This document shows positions 36,201 to 43,969 of a DNA stretch of 64,000 bases, one piece after another. The position numbers were made by a program, and so were the translations under genes. Each line of letters opens with the position of its first letter. Positions within the stretch are counted from its first letter, which is position 1. The notes under the pieces are model-generated. The model was given only the letters and a program-made list of their open reading frames with translations, was not told the DNA's origin and ran no database searches. The DNA is from Falsarthrobacter nasiphocae (GTDB taxonomy: Bacteria; Actinomycetota; Actinomycetes; Actinomycetales; Micrococcaceae), in contig NZ_JAVDUI010000001.1 in the NCBI RefSeq assembly GCF_031456275.1, positions 558,001-622,000 of the forward strand, given 5' to 3'.

Positions 36201-36864
36201 AGATGGTGCGCTGGTCGGCGACGGCGAACTCGCGGATGGACTCGATCTCGTCCCCGAAGAAGTCCACGCGGACGGGGTGGGCGAGGGTGGGCGGGAAGAC
36301 GTCGACGATGCCGCCGCGGACGGCGTACTCGCCGCGCCGGGTCACGATGTCCGCCCGGGCGTACGCCGCCGCGTGCAGCGCCGCGACAACCGATTCGAGG
36401 CCGGGCTCGCTCCCCACGGCCAACTCGACCGGGGCGAGGTCCCCGAGGCCTGCGACGAGGGGCTGCACGAGCGCGCGCGTCGGCACGACGAGCACCGCCA
36501 GCGGGGCCGGGCTCGTCTCCGGGTGCGCGAGGCGGCGCAGGAGCGAGAGGCGCTGGCCCACCGTGTCCGAGCGCGGCGAGAGCCTCTCGTGCGGCAGCGT
36601 CTCCCAGCTCGGGAACACCGCGATCTGCTCCTCCGGGAGGAAGGCGGCCAGGGCGGCGGCCACGTCGTCGGCCTCCCTGCCCGTGGCTGTGATGGCAACG
36701 ACGAGGCGGCCGCTCGACTGAGCCATCTGCGCGAGGAGGGCCGGCCACAGGCCCGAGGGCGCGGAGACGGCGAGCGAGTCCGAGGAGGACTGGGCCGCGC
36801 GCCCCCGCAGCCGCTCGCTCCAGGGGGTCTCGGACAGGGCGGAAAGAAGTCCGGTGAGCTGCAC
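33277..36864 (-). CDS. mfd: Transcription-repair coupling factor Mfd
   Basis: The 1195-residue protein removes stalled RNA polymerase at lesions and recruits UvrA. Domains in order are: a UvrB-like N-terminus; a CarD-like RNA polymerase-interaction domain (LSQGDYVVHEQHGVGQFVEL); an SF2 translocase with Walker A GDVGYGKTE, DEEQRFGVEHKE and ATPIPRTLEM; the RecG-like TRG motif region; and the C-terminal D7 domain. The length is normal for actinobacteria. No neighbour shares its strand closely, so it is likely transcribed alone. Confidence 0.97.
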   Translation of the reverse strand: MQLTGLLSALSETPWSERLRGRAAQSSSDSLAVSAPSGLWPALLAQMAQSSGRLVVAITATGREADDVAAALAAFLPEEQIAVFPSWETLPHERLSPRSDTVGQRLSLLRRLAHPETSPAPLAVLVVPTRALVQPLVAGLGDLAPVELAVGSEPGLESVVAALHAAAYARADIVTRRGEYAVRGGIVDVFPPTLAHPVRVDFFGDEIESIREFAVADQRTISDAAPHETVVAPPCRELLITPGVMSRAAKLKDSMPVAEGMLEKIAGGIAVEGMESLAPLLVDSMVPLVRELPKGSLITLLEPERVRTRAHDLESTNADFLAAAWASASNEKNAPLDLTQAQEAGAADAAERLAAGDFRSLEETREAALAAGHRWWSIGTFELDEEAATDVDIVSTGAREPAAYRGNVGEMTEFVGGRIREQWRVVVATQGPGPAQRLAELFHEAEIPAARVENLAERPEPGIIEITTAPAGRGFVLDAEKLALLTEADLLGRTSPRSTKDGRSMPARRRRNPVDPLQLSQGDYVVHEQHGVGQFVELIQRTQGSGQSATTREYLVLEYASSKRGAPKDRLFVPTDQLDQVSKYVGGETPQLSKMGGADWASTKSRARKAVKEIAGQLIRLYSARMASKGHAFAPDTPWQKELEEAFPYVETPDQLTTINEVKADMEKPIPMDRLISGDVGYGKTEIAVRAAFKAVQDGKQVAVLVPTTLLAQQHFETFSERFAGFPVRVRALSRFQSAKESKETIAQVKQGQVDVLVGTHRILSKEVQFKDLGLVIIDEEQRFGVEHKEELKKMRTNVDVLAMSATPIPRTLEMSMTGIRETSTLATPPEERHPVLTYVGPYTNQQVTAAIRRELMREGQVFFVHNRVSTIDKVASDLREMIPDARVEVAHGQMSEARLEQLIVDFWEKRFDVLVCTTIIETGLDISNANTLIIDRADSFGLSQLHQLRGRVGRGRERAYAYFLYPAEKPLGELALERLRAVASHNELGAGMQLAMKDLEIRGAGNLLGGEQSGHIAGVGFDLYLRLVGEAVADFRGEEEATTKEVKIELPVNAHLPHEYVPGERLRLEAYRKLAAATSDEEIDDVAAELEDRYGAMPEPVQTLLAVARFRVKAAALGVTEVMSLGNNIKFAPGDLPESRMLRLGRLYPGAAYKPALGAIMVPRPKTARIGGRDLVDAPLLEWAHQFVEAIYGA

Positions 36865-37091
36865 GGCAGGTGTCTCCAGGTGGGGTTCGCGGGCACGACT
36901 TTCGGCCGGAAGCCTCGTCGAGGGAGGCCGCCGGATGATGCCTCTTCAGCCTACCCGCCCCGGCGCGGCCCGGCTGTTCCGCAGACAGCCGTCGGCTAAA
37001 CTGAACTATGCGACACCCACCGCTGCGGGCGGCGCATGCTGTCTGCGCGGCGGTCGTCATACACCTCACAACGCGTGAAAGCAGGAACCCC

Positions 37092-37589
37092 ATGGCTCTC
37101 TCCGGCAAGACGTCCCTCACTCATTCCGTCGACGAGGTGCTCTCCGCTCTCACGAACGAGGACTTCCAGCGCAGCGCCGCCTCCGACCTCGGTGGCCGCC
37201 TCATCACCCACACCGTTCAGGGCGAGGTCACCGGGCCGTTCACGCTCACGGTCGAGCGCTCCGCCCCGACGGACCGCCTCCCGGACATGGTCTCCAAGCT
37301 CATCGGAGACAGCCTCTCCTTCACCCAGGTGGACGAGTTCTCGGCGCCCGCCGCCGACGGCTCCCGCACCGCCGTCACGAAGATCTCCGTCAAGGGCGCA
37401 CCGATCTCCGTGTCCGGCCAGCAGACCCTTCGCCCGGCCGGCCAGGGCTCCGAGCTCGAGCTCACGGGCGACATCTCCTCCTCCATCCCGTTCGTCGGCG
37501 GCAAGCTCGCCAAGGTCGCGGAGCCGCTCATCGGCAAGGTCCTCGCGCGCCAGGCCCGCTCCCTCGACGCCTGGCTCGACGCCCGCTGA
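37092..37589 (+). CDS. DUF2505 domain-containing protein
   Basis: The 165-residue protein has a START/SRPBCC-like composition and alternates strands: LTHSVDEVLSALTNEDFQRSAASDLGG, VTGPFTLTVERSAPTDRLPDMVSKLIGDSLSFTQVDEF and a terminal helix (VAEPLIGKVLARQARSLDAWL). This matches actinobacterial DUF2505 proteins of unknown function, which may bind lipids. The ATG at 37092 follows AGCAGGAACCCC. It is divergent from mfd and lies upstream of the HprK-like gene, but a 156-bp gap separates them. Confidence 0.8.
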   Translation: MALSGKTSLTHSVDEVLSALTNEDFQRSAASDLGGRLITHTVQGEVTGPFTLTVERSAPTDRLPDMVSKLIGDSLSFTQVDEFSAPAADGSRTAVTKISVKGAPISVSGQQTLRPAGQGSELELTGDISSSIPFVGGKLAKVAEPLIGKVLARQARSLDAWLDAR

Positions 37590-37618
37590 CCCCCAGCCGC
37601 CGCGGTTTCCACCGGATT

Positions 37619-37668
37619 CCCCGGCGGCCTTCCGCTGAACGTGTCGGCGGCGCTCCGCTGAACGAGCA
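37619..37668. repeat. Imperfect direct repeat in intergenic region
   Basis: Two adjacent units of about 23 bp (CGGCGGCCTTCCGCTGAACG and CGGCGGCGCTCCGCTGAACG, each followed by three variable bases) occupy the gap after the DUF2505 gene. They are followed by more CGGCG-rich sequence. The significance is unknown. Confidence 0.5.
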
Positions 37669-37745
37669 GGCGGCGCGGCCTTCCCCGAGGCGGCGCCGCC
37701 CGTGAAGCGGCTGCACATTCCCCTCCCAGCACCAGAAAGACCGCC

Positions 37746-38927
37746 ATGACTGAGACCATGACTGTGGACGTCTTCGGCGTGACCGTCGTCGTTGAGTTCG
37801 CGTCTACCGTCCCGGCCGAGGACATCGCGAGCATCCGCCGCGCATGGAGCCGGTGCCTCGCGGAGGAGGCGGCCAACCCCGTATCGCCGGCTCAGGGCTC
37901 CACCCCGAGCACCAGCCCCTTCGCGGCCATGGTCAGGACGCTCGACGCGGACTCCGAGCCTCGCGCCGTTGGCGCCGAGACGCTCGCCGCGTTCGGGGAG
38001 AGACTGACGAGCACGATCACCCTCGCGGCGATCGACACCAAAGTCGGCACCAGCCTCATGTTCCACGCTGCCGGTCTGGCAGACCCAGGAACGCGGCGCG
38101 CTATCGCCCTCGTCGCCCCCTCAGGGACGGGCAAGACCACAGCGGCGCGCGCGCTGGGCCACGACCTCGCGTACCTGACCGACGAGACCGTTCTTCTCAG
38201 TGACGGCCTGGTGGTGCCGTACCCGAAGCCCCTCTCCGTCATCGACGAGGCCGGCGCCCCAAAGGTGCAGGTCTCCCCCGATGAAGCGGGGCTCCAAGCC
38301 ACAATTCCCGACGCCACGCTCTGCGTGATCGGCCTTCTCGAACGCGTGACGGACCCGAGCACCATCCAAGACCCCAGCGGCGTGGACGTCACCCGCGTGG
38401 GCACTGCAGACGCCATTCATGCTCTTGTCCCGCAGCTCTCCGGTTTCCCGGCGCTGCCGCGCCCGTTCACGCAGCTCATTGACACTCTGAAAAGCGTCGG
38501 CGGCGCGGTCCGCCTGCGCTACGCCGAGTCGGACGCCCTCCGCCCGGTCGTGCGCGAGCTCCTCAACGCGCGGCCTGCCCGGTACAGCATCTCTCACATC
38601 GACGAAGTGCCCACACACGTGGAACAGGACAATCGTGCCGACGGGGCCCCGACCCTCTACCGCAGACTTCCCGCCCGCGACGCCATCGTGGTGGACGACC
38701 GCCTCCTCATCCTGCTGTCCGACACGCTCGTGGAGGCCTCGGACCTTGGCCGGACCATCTGGGAGTCCTGCGTCGGATGGAAGACGCTGGATGAGATCTG
38801 CCGGGACGTGCAAGACATACATGGGGAGCACCCGGACGCGGAGAGCATCGTTCTGCAGGGGCTAGAGGACCTGGCCGGCCGACACCTCGTCGAGATCTCG
38901 TCTCCAGACACAGCCCCCACGCCGTAG
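37746..38927 (+). CDS. HprK-like ATPase fused to a C-terminal PqqD-like domain
   Basis: The 393-residue protein has a P-loop APSGTGKT (residues 124-131) followed by LAYLTDETVLL. This arrangement resembles HPr serine kinase-like ATPases, not ABC or kinase folds. Residues about 310-385 (VDDRLLILLSDTLVEASDLGRTIWESCVGWKTLDEICRDV...ILQGLEDLAGRHLVEI) have the PqqD pattern that in RiPP pathways binds leader peptides. The N-terminal 60 residues are unique. It starts the polysaccharide region, convergent with a glycosyltransferase. A second PqqD-like protein and an NTP_transf_5-type enzyme lie in the same region. Substrate and reaction are unknown. Confidence 0.75.
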   Translation: MTETMTVDVFGVTVVVEFASTVPAEDIASIRRAWSRCLAEEAANPVSPAQGSTPSTSPFAAMVRTLDADSEPRAVGAETLAAFGERLTSTITLAAIDTKVGTSLMFHAAGLADPGTRRAIALVAPSGTGKTTAARALGHDLAYLTDETVLLSDGLVVPYPKPLSVIDEAGAPKVQVSPDEAGLQATIPDATLCVIGLLERVTDPSTIQDPSGVDVTRVGTADAIHALVPQLSGFPALPRPFTQLIDTLKSVGGAVRLRYAESDALRPVVRELLNARPARYSISHIDEVPTHVEQDNRADGAPTLYRRLPARDAIVVDDRLLILLSDTLVEASDLGRTIWESCVGWKTLDEICRDVQDIHGEHPDAESIVLQGLEDLAGRHLVEISSPDTAPTP

Positions 38928-39345
38928 GGCAATTCTGGCCGAGGCGTGCGCTAGGCGGGAGCGTGAACCGTCTCTTGTCCGTCCGTCGCGCCGATCTCAA
39001 GGCGGTCACGCACGTGCCAGTACCGCAACGGAACACTTCGGCAAGGCCTGAAATCCCCTTGACCCCTCAGGCTCACTCGACCTCTCAGGCTCAACGCCAT
39101 CGCGACTACAGGCACCTCAATGAGGTCACCAGCGAAAAGCTACAGCATCTATTGGCGAACAGCGTCCCTACACACGTTCATCGTCACGGACCCACATCCC
39201 TTAGCACCTCACGAGCCAACAACTTCAGCACGGTCCTGGCGGGTCGAGCGCCCTCCAACCCGCCGCCGAGCCGGACAGGAGCACGGAGAGAGGCCCCCGT
39301 CGCAACAGGGGCCTCTCTCCGTGACGAATCCGTACGAACGGCCGC
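38928..39345. other. Intergenic region between HprK-like gene and glycosyltransferase
   Basis: About 420 bp with no gene I can support. Short open frames overlap a terminator and lack a ribosome site. A perfect hairpin lies at the right end. Duplicated CTCAGGCTCA words near 39067-39093 are the only other feature. Confidence 0.7.
39282..39323. terminator. Strong bidirectional terminator
   Basis: CACGGAGAGAGGCCCC and GGGGCCTCTCTCCGTG are perfect 16-bp arms with a ten-base loop. The hairpin lies between the 3' ends of the HprK-like gene and the glycosyltransferase. Confidence 0.85.
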
Positions 39346-40578
39346 TCAGACGCCGGCAGTAACGTCCACCACGCCCTGACGGAACGGCGCCCAGCTATTG
39401 GCCCGGGCGATGCGGAGGGCTGCTTCGCTGTACTGCTCCACAAGACCCGGGTTAGCCAGGACCGACTCGACGGCCCCAAACAGGGCATCCCGGTCCCCTC
39501 GAGGGACAACGACACCGGCGCCTTGCTCCACCAGATCGTCCACACCCGTTCCAGGCGTCACGATGGCCGGCAATCCACGCGACAGCGCCTCAAGAGCCGA
39601 GAGGGAACGTCCCTCTGCCAGGCTGGGCAAAAGAAGCAAGTGATGCCGCCCCATATCTTCCATGATCTCGGAGCGAGACATTGTCCCGCGATAATCCACG
39701 GTGGCCAGGAATTCATCCAAGGCAGGGAACGTCGTGGCTGGCAACTGCCCATAAGCCGTCACCTCGACCCGACGACCAAATGAGCGAGCCATGTCCACAA
39801 CGTCGCCGACACCCTTTAGGGCATTGACTCTCCCCACGAACAGAATCTTCAGCGGCCCTTGTCCGTCCCATGACACGGGGCGCGCATGAGGAAGGACGTC
39901 CGGAGTTCCGTAGGGAATAAAACGGACGTCCAGTTCACGGTCGGTGTCTGGCACGCTTTCTGCAACCTGACGAGAGGGGACCACTATCGTGTCAGCCAGC
40001 TCGATTTCGCGATCTTCACTTGCCTTAATGGCATCGGCAAGATTATAGGAGGCCAGTGTTGGAGCCCACTCCGGGCGTTCCGACCGAACCCAGTCTCCCC
40101 ACTTCACCGTGGCCTGCCAGTGCACGTGAGGCAACTCCAAGACGCGTCGAAGTCCGAGGTCCTTCGCGTGTTCGAAGGCCCCGACAGCAAATTGCTGGTA
40201 CCCGTAGACAGATGTGAGATCCGCACCTGCACGATCCATCCGGCGCCGAGCTCGCTGGGTCACTCCCTCATTTACCCAGAAGACCGACGCGGGCCCACTA
40301 TCCGTTCCCAAATGGCGGATACGCGGCGAAGGCGCCTTGACGAAGATGTTGCGAACGATTTCACGAGCGGGCCCCTGCAGGATCAGCTGGCGCGGAATTC
40401 CACGAAAGCGACGGCGCTGCAATATGTCGCGGACAGACGACGGCAGTCGGTCAAGAGAGACCGAGTCATCCACGCCAATACTGGTCGCAAACGAGTCAAG
40501 TTGGTGCGCTTCGTAGAGACCTTGAAGCGCCTGACGAACATTCTCGTTGCCGACAGGATGTGTGAGGAGGGTGCTCAT
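39346..40578 (-). CDS. Glycosyltransferase family 4-type protein
   Basis: About 410 residues with a C-terminal GT-B nucleotide-sugar domain: ILFVGRVNALKGVGDVVDMARSFG..., then LLLPSLAEGRSLSALEALSRGLPAIVTPGTGVDDLVEQGAGVVVPRGD, where the EALSRG...P region matches the GT4 EX7E motif. The N-terminal acceptor domain includes HVHWQATVKWGDW. I start at the ATG at 40578, with GTGAGGAGGG upstream; the open frame beyond it is proline-rich and non-coding in look. It probably adds a sugar during surface polysaccharide synthesis. It is convergent with the HprK-like gene and separate from the main cluster by pth-rplY. Confidence 0.88.
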   Translation of the reverse strand: MSTLLTHPVGNENVRQALQGLYEAHQLDSFATSIGVDDSVSLDRLPSSVRDILQRRRFRGIPRQLILQGPAREIVRNIFVKAPSPRIRHLGTDSGPASVFWVNEGVTQRARRRMDRAGADLTSVYGYQQFAVGAFEHAKDLGLRRVLELPHVHWQATVKWGDWVRSERPEWAPTLASYNLADAIKASEDREIELADTIVVPSRQVAESVPDTDRELDVRFIPYGTPDVLPHARPVSWDGQGPLKILFVGRVNALKGVGDVVDMARSFGRRVEVTAYGQLPATTFPALDEFLATVDYRGTMSRSEIMEDMGRHHLLLLPSLAEGRSLSALEALSRGLPAIVTPGTGVDDLVEQGAGVVVPRGDRDALFGAVESVLANPGLVEQYSEAALRIARANSWAPFRQGVVDVTAGV

Positions 40579-40853
40579 TCTGAACCAATCAAATATTTCG
40601 TCACGTGCGGGGGGGGGAGGGAGGGAGAGAGACGGCATCCGCGATGCCGCATGGCCGCAGAGGACCCAGGGGGTTGGGCGACGAGGGAAGTCACGTCACC
40701 CAAGAAGTCTACCGGCAAGTGATATGGGTACTGGAGACGACTGAGGGATCGCCCGAACAGCACCGGGGCCTAATAGCGGCCCGGGTCCTGCTGACATGCC
40801 GGACCATGCGCGGACATTCCCCCTGGGGGTGGGTGGGAGGACATGAGGCAACA

Positions 40854-41435
40854 TCACGCGGGAGCGTGCACCTTTTGCTGGGCGTCCGTCAGGCCGAGCT
40901 CCAGGAGGGCACGAACGGCATCCGCCGCGTCGTCGACCAGGAAGGGAAGCTCCGCACGCTCTGCGGTGCCGAAGCGCTTGAGGACGAAGTCCGCGACGTC
41001 CATCCGTCCGGGCGGGCGGCCGATGCCGACGCGCACCCGGTGGTAGTCCTTGGTCCCGAGGGCCTTGGTGATGTCGCGAAGGCCGTTGTGGCCGCCCTCT
41101 CCCCCGCCGCGCTTGAGGCGCACGGAGCCGAAGGGAATGTCGAGCTCGTCGTGCACCACGACAATGCGCTCGAGGGGGATGTCCAGGCTCTTGGCCACGC
41201 CGGAGACGGGCCCGCCCGAGACGTTCATGTAGCTCAGAGGCTTGGCGAGCACCACCCGGGTGCCGCCAATCGCGAGGCGGCCAGTGGCCGTGAGCGCCCT
41301 CGCGCGGTGCGTGGAGAAGGACAGACCGAGCTCGCCGGCCAGATGGTCCACGACCATCTGGCCGACGTTGTGGCGCGTGCCCTCGTAGTCAGGGCCGGGG
41401 TTCCCCAGTCCTGCGATCAGCCACGCGTCACTCAT
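40854..41435 (-). CDS. pth: Peptidyl-tRNA hydrolase
   Basis: The 193-residue protein has the family motifs IAGLGNPGPDYEGTRHNVG (catalytic His about residue 22), KPLSYMNVSGGPV, VVHDELDIPFG and GGGEGGHNGLRDITKALGTKDYHRVRVGIGRPPG. It recycles peptidyl-tRNAs released early from the ribosome. It follows rplY by 25 bp on the same strand, the usual pairing in actinobacteria. The ATG at 41435 is selected; the upstream frame is the L25 acidic tail in another phase. Confidence 0.97.
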   Translation of the reverse strand: MSDAWLIAGLGNPGPDYEGTRHNVGQMVVDHLAGELGLSFSTHRARALTATGRLAIGGTRVVLAKPLSYMNVSGGPVSGVAKSLDIPLERIVVVHDELDIPFGSVRLKRGGGEGGHNGLRDITKALGTKDYHRVRVGIGRPPGRMDVADFVLKRFGTAERAELPFLVDDAADAVRALLELGLTDAQQKVHAPA

Positions 41436-41460
41436 TGCTCTACTGCCCTCGGGTTCCGAA

Positions 41461-42111
41461 TTACTCGGAATCCGCGGAGGAGTCCTCGGAGGGAGCCTCG
41501 GACTGGCCCTCGCCGGACTCTTCGCCCTCGGCGGCCTCGTCCTCGGCAGCCTCGTCCTCTTCGCCGAGGTCGATGACCGGCGGCTCGGAGATCGTGATGA
41601 CGACCGTCTCGGCATCCGTGAGGAGCGTGACGCCGGAGGGGACGTCGAGGTCGGACACGTAGACGTGCTCGCCGATCTCGCGGCCCTCGACGGAGAACGT
41701 GATGGAGTCGGGAAGGTGCGTCGCCTCGGCCTCGACGAGGATCGTGGCGGTCTCGAGGTTGACGACGGCGCCCGGCGTGGCCTCGCCCTCGACCTGCACG
41801 TTGACCTCGACCTCGACCTTCTCGCCGCGGCGAACGGTCAGGAGGTCAAGGTGGTCCACCGACTGGCGGATGATGTCGCGCTGCACGTCCTTGACGAGGG
41901 CCAGGTGGCTCTCACTGTCGACCTTGACGTCAAGGAGAGCGTTGGCCGTGCGGACGGCGAGCTCGATCTCGTGCTGCGGGAGAAGAACGTGGATGGGCTC
42001 TGCGCCGTGGCCGTAGATGACCGCGGGGACCTTGCCGTCGCGGCGAGCCTGGCGGGCGGCGCCCTTGCCGAACTCGGTGCGGAGCTGGCCCTGAATAAGG
42101 GTGGTGGCCAT
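41461..42111 (-). CDS. rplY: 50S ribosomal protein L25/general stress protein Ctc
   Basis: The 216-residue protein starts with the L25 domain (ATTLIQGQLRTEFGKGAARQARRDGKVPAVIYGHG) that binds 5S rRNA. The TL5/Ctc C-terminal domain follows (VEVEVNVQVEGEATPGAVVNLETATILVEAEATHLPDSI). It ends in an acidic, Glu/Ser-rich tail of about 40 residues that is likely disordered. The ATG at 42111 is the conserved start; the longer frame to 42255 is not credible. It is the first gene of the rplY-pth unit. Confidence 0.96.
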   Translation of the reverse strand: MATTLIQGQLRTEFGKGAARQARRDGKVPAVIYGHGAEPIHVLLPQHEIELAVRTANALLDVKVDSESHLALVKDVQRDIIRQSVDHLDLLTVRRGEKVEVEVNVQVEGEATPGAVVNLETATILVEAEATHLPDSITFSVEGREIGEHVYVSDLDVPSGVTLLTDAETVVITISEPPVIDLGEEDEAAEDEAAEGEESGEGQSEAPSEDSSADSE

Positions 42112-42647
42112 GATGTTCCTAACGGTTGAGTGCAATTGGCGCCCAGGCAGAGTCAACCGAAGGGAAGACGGGTCAACGCCCACCCCGGGCCTTCGTCGAT
42201 GACGGACCTTCGCCGCTTTGCAGCGCGATCCCTCGCCTAGGCAGAGTTCGTACACATCTTATCAGCCACTGTGCTGTCGTGCGCGCCCACAGGTTGACCG
42301 TGACAAAGCCCGGGCGCGTCTCTTGCCATGAGAGGCTACAGCCGGGCCGCCCCTGACATGGCGAATACCAACGGTCTCACGCGACCGAGTGACGAAGCCC
42401 GGTGCGAGGTCTGATGACTTGGGCCGGCGACTCCACGTGAAACGCGTCCACATTGCACGACCTGAGCCAATAAGGCTCGCACCCCCGATGGTAAACTCGA
42501 GTTCTGGCCGTGCCACAGGGCCCCGACCTGTGCCACTCACGTCGAGCGAGTCAGTAGCGTTGAACACAACCCCCTATGTCAACGACTCAGCTCGATGGCG
42601 CCGCCCGAGCGCCGTTCACATCGCCATCGAGTTCCTCTGGAGAGTTA
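42112..42647. other. Intergenic region between rplY and the nucleotide-sugar dehydrogenase
   Basis: About 535 bp between divergent genes, which must hold both promoters. Composition drops in GC near 42430-42500, and TAAACT at about 42492 is a possible -10 for the polysaccharide operon, without a matched -35. I looked for a tRNA or riboswitch-like fold and saw none convincing. Confidence 0.5.
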
Positions 42648-43913
42648 ATGTCCCCCACCAAGATCGTCATCATCGGTCAGGGCTACGTCGGTTTGCCCTT
42701 GGCCAAGGAAGCATGTGCGGCCGGCCTCTCAGTAGTCGGACTCGACCTGAACCGCAAGACAGTCGACGCTCTGAACGCAGGTCGCTCGCACGTTGATGAT
42801 CTGTCGGATCAGGACATCGCCACGATGCTCACCCAGGGCTACCGCGCCACGGCAGATGCTTCGGCGATTGCGGAGGCCGACGTCGTCATCATCTGCGTGC
42901 CCACGCCACTCAATGCGGACGGCTCGTCTCCGGACCTCGGACCTGTCGAGGGTGCAATGAAGAGCATCGCCGCCCATCTCAAGAAGGGCGCCCTCGTCGT
43001 TCTCGAGTCGACGACCTACCCCGGCACCACCGACACTCTGGTCAAGGGCATCTTGGATGAGCGCGGCCTGCGGATCGACGAGGACTACTTCCTCGCCTTC
43101 TCCCCGGAGCGGATCGATCCGGGCAACCCGACATTCGGCCTCCGCAACACGCCGAAGATCGTGGGTGGTGTGTCGTCCGAGTCGGGACGCCGCGCGGCTG
43201 AGTTCTACAGCTCCCTCGTCGACACAGTCGTTCAAGCTCGTGGGGCTCGTGAGGCCGAGACGGCAAAGCTGCTCGAGAACACGTACCGCCACGTAAACAT
43301 CGCCCTCGTCAATGAAATGGCCCGATTCTGCCATGAACTCGGAATCGACATCTGGGACGTCATCGACGCCGCCAAGACCAAGCCCTTCGGTTTCCAGGCC
43401 TTCTACCCGGGCCCAGGCGTGGGCGGGCACTGCATCCCCATCGATCCCAACTACCTCTCCTACGAGGTGAAGCGCTCCCTCGGCTACCCGTTCCGTTTCG
43501 TGGAGCTCGCCCAGGAGATCAACTCCTCCATGCCCCGTTACACGGTCGACCGCATTCAGGCGCTCCTCAACGACGAGTCCAAAGCAGTGAAGGGGTCCTC
43601 CGTCCTGCTCTTGGGCGTGACATACAAGGCAGACATTGCCGATCAGCGCGAATCCCCTGCAATCCCCGTTGCGGAGGAACTGCGCAACCGCGGCGCGGAC
43701 GTTCGCTTCCACGATCCCAAGATCGCCGAGTGGCGTCTTCCCTCCGGCTCCCTCGAGCGAGTTGCTGACCTCGAGCAGGCACTGGCCACCTCAGATATCG
43801 TCGTGTTGCTGCAGAAGCACTCGGAGTACGACCTCGCCCGGCTTTCTGACAAGTCAGCGGTCTTCTTCGACACCCGCGGTGCCACGCGCACGTCTTCTGC
43901 TCGTCGCCTCTAA
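42648..43913 (+). CDS. Nucleotide-sugar dehydrogenase (UDP-HexNAc dehydrogenase, WecC/WbpA-like)
   Basis: The 421-residue protein has an N-terminal Rossmann fold with GQGYVG at 10-15, a central dimerisation helix and the catalytic Cys262 in GPGVGGHCIPIDPNYL. The C-terminal UDP-binding domain follows. It oxidises a UDP-sugar C6 alcohol twice to a uronic acid. The sequence style (FSPERIDPGN, VNEMARF) is closer to UDP-N-acetylglucosamine/mannosamine dehydrogenases than to UDP-glucose dehydrogenase. I use the ATG at 42648, after GGAGAGTTA. It supplies an acidic sugar for the polymer made by the following genes. Confidence 0.88.
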   Translation: MSPTKIVIIGQGYVGLPLAKEACAAGLSVVGLDLNRKTVDALNAGRSHVDDLSDQDIATMLTQGYRATADASAIAEADVVIICVPTPLNADGSSPDLGPVEGAMKSIAAHLKKGALVVLESTTYPGTTDTLVKGILDERGLRIDEDYFLAFSPERIDPGNPTFGLRNTPKIVGGVSSESGRRAAEFYSSLVDTVVQARGAREAETAKLLENTYRHVNIALVNEMARFCHELGIDIWDVIDAAKTKPFGFQAFYPGPGVGGHCIPIDPNYLSYEVKRSLGYPFRFVELAQEINSSMPRYTVDRIQALLNDESKAVKGSSVLLLGVTYKADIADQRESPAIPVAEELRNRGADVRFHDPKIAEWRLPSGSLERVADLEQALATSDIVVLLQKHSEYDLARLSDKSAVFFDTRGATRTSSARRL

Positions 43914-43969
43914 GCCGCTTTCGCGTCCCTGCCCGCACTACCCATCCGCCACCCTTGAAGGAGCCACAG

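Noticed and set aside
34267-36999. 910-residue open frame on the plus strand over mfd
   Set aside because: It is the antisense reflection of mfd in GC-rich sequence, rich in Leu/Arg/Asp with no domain, while the minus strand has a complete Mfd.
38963-39379. Possible small gene after the HprK-like gene
   Set aside because: It has no ribosome site, and a perfect terminator hairpin runs through its 3' part.
42112-42647. Possible tRNA or riboswitch before the sugar dehydrogenase
   Set aside because: I could not fold a cloverleaf or recognise a conserved core; ordinary promoter DNA fits better.
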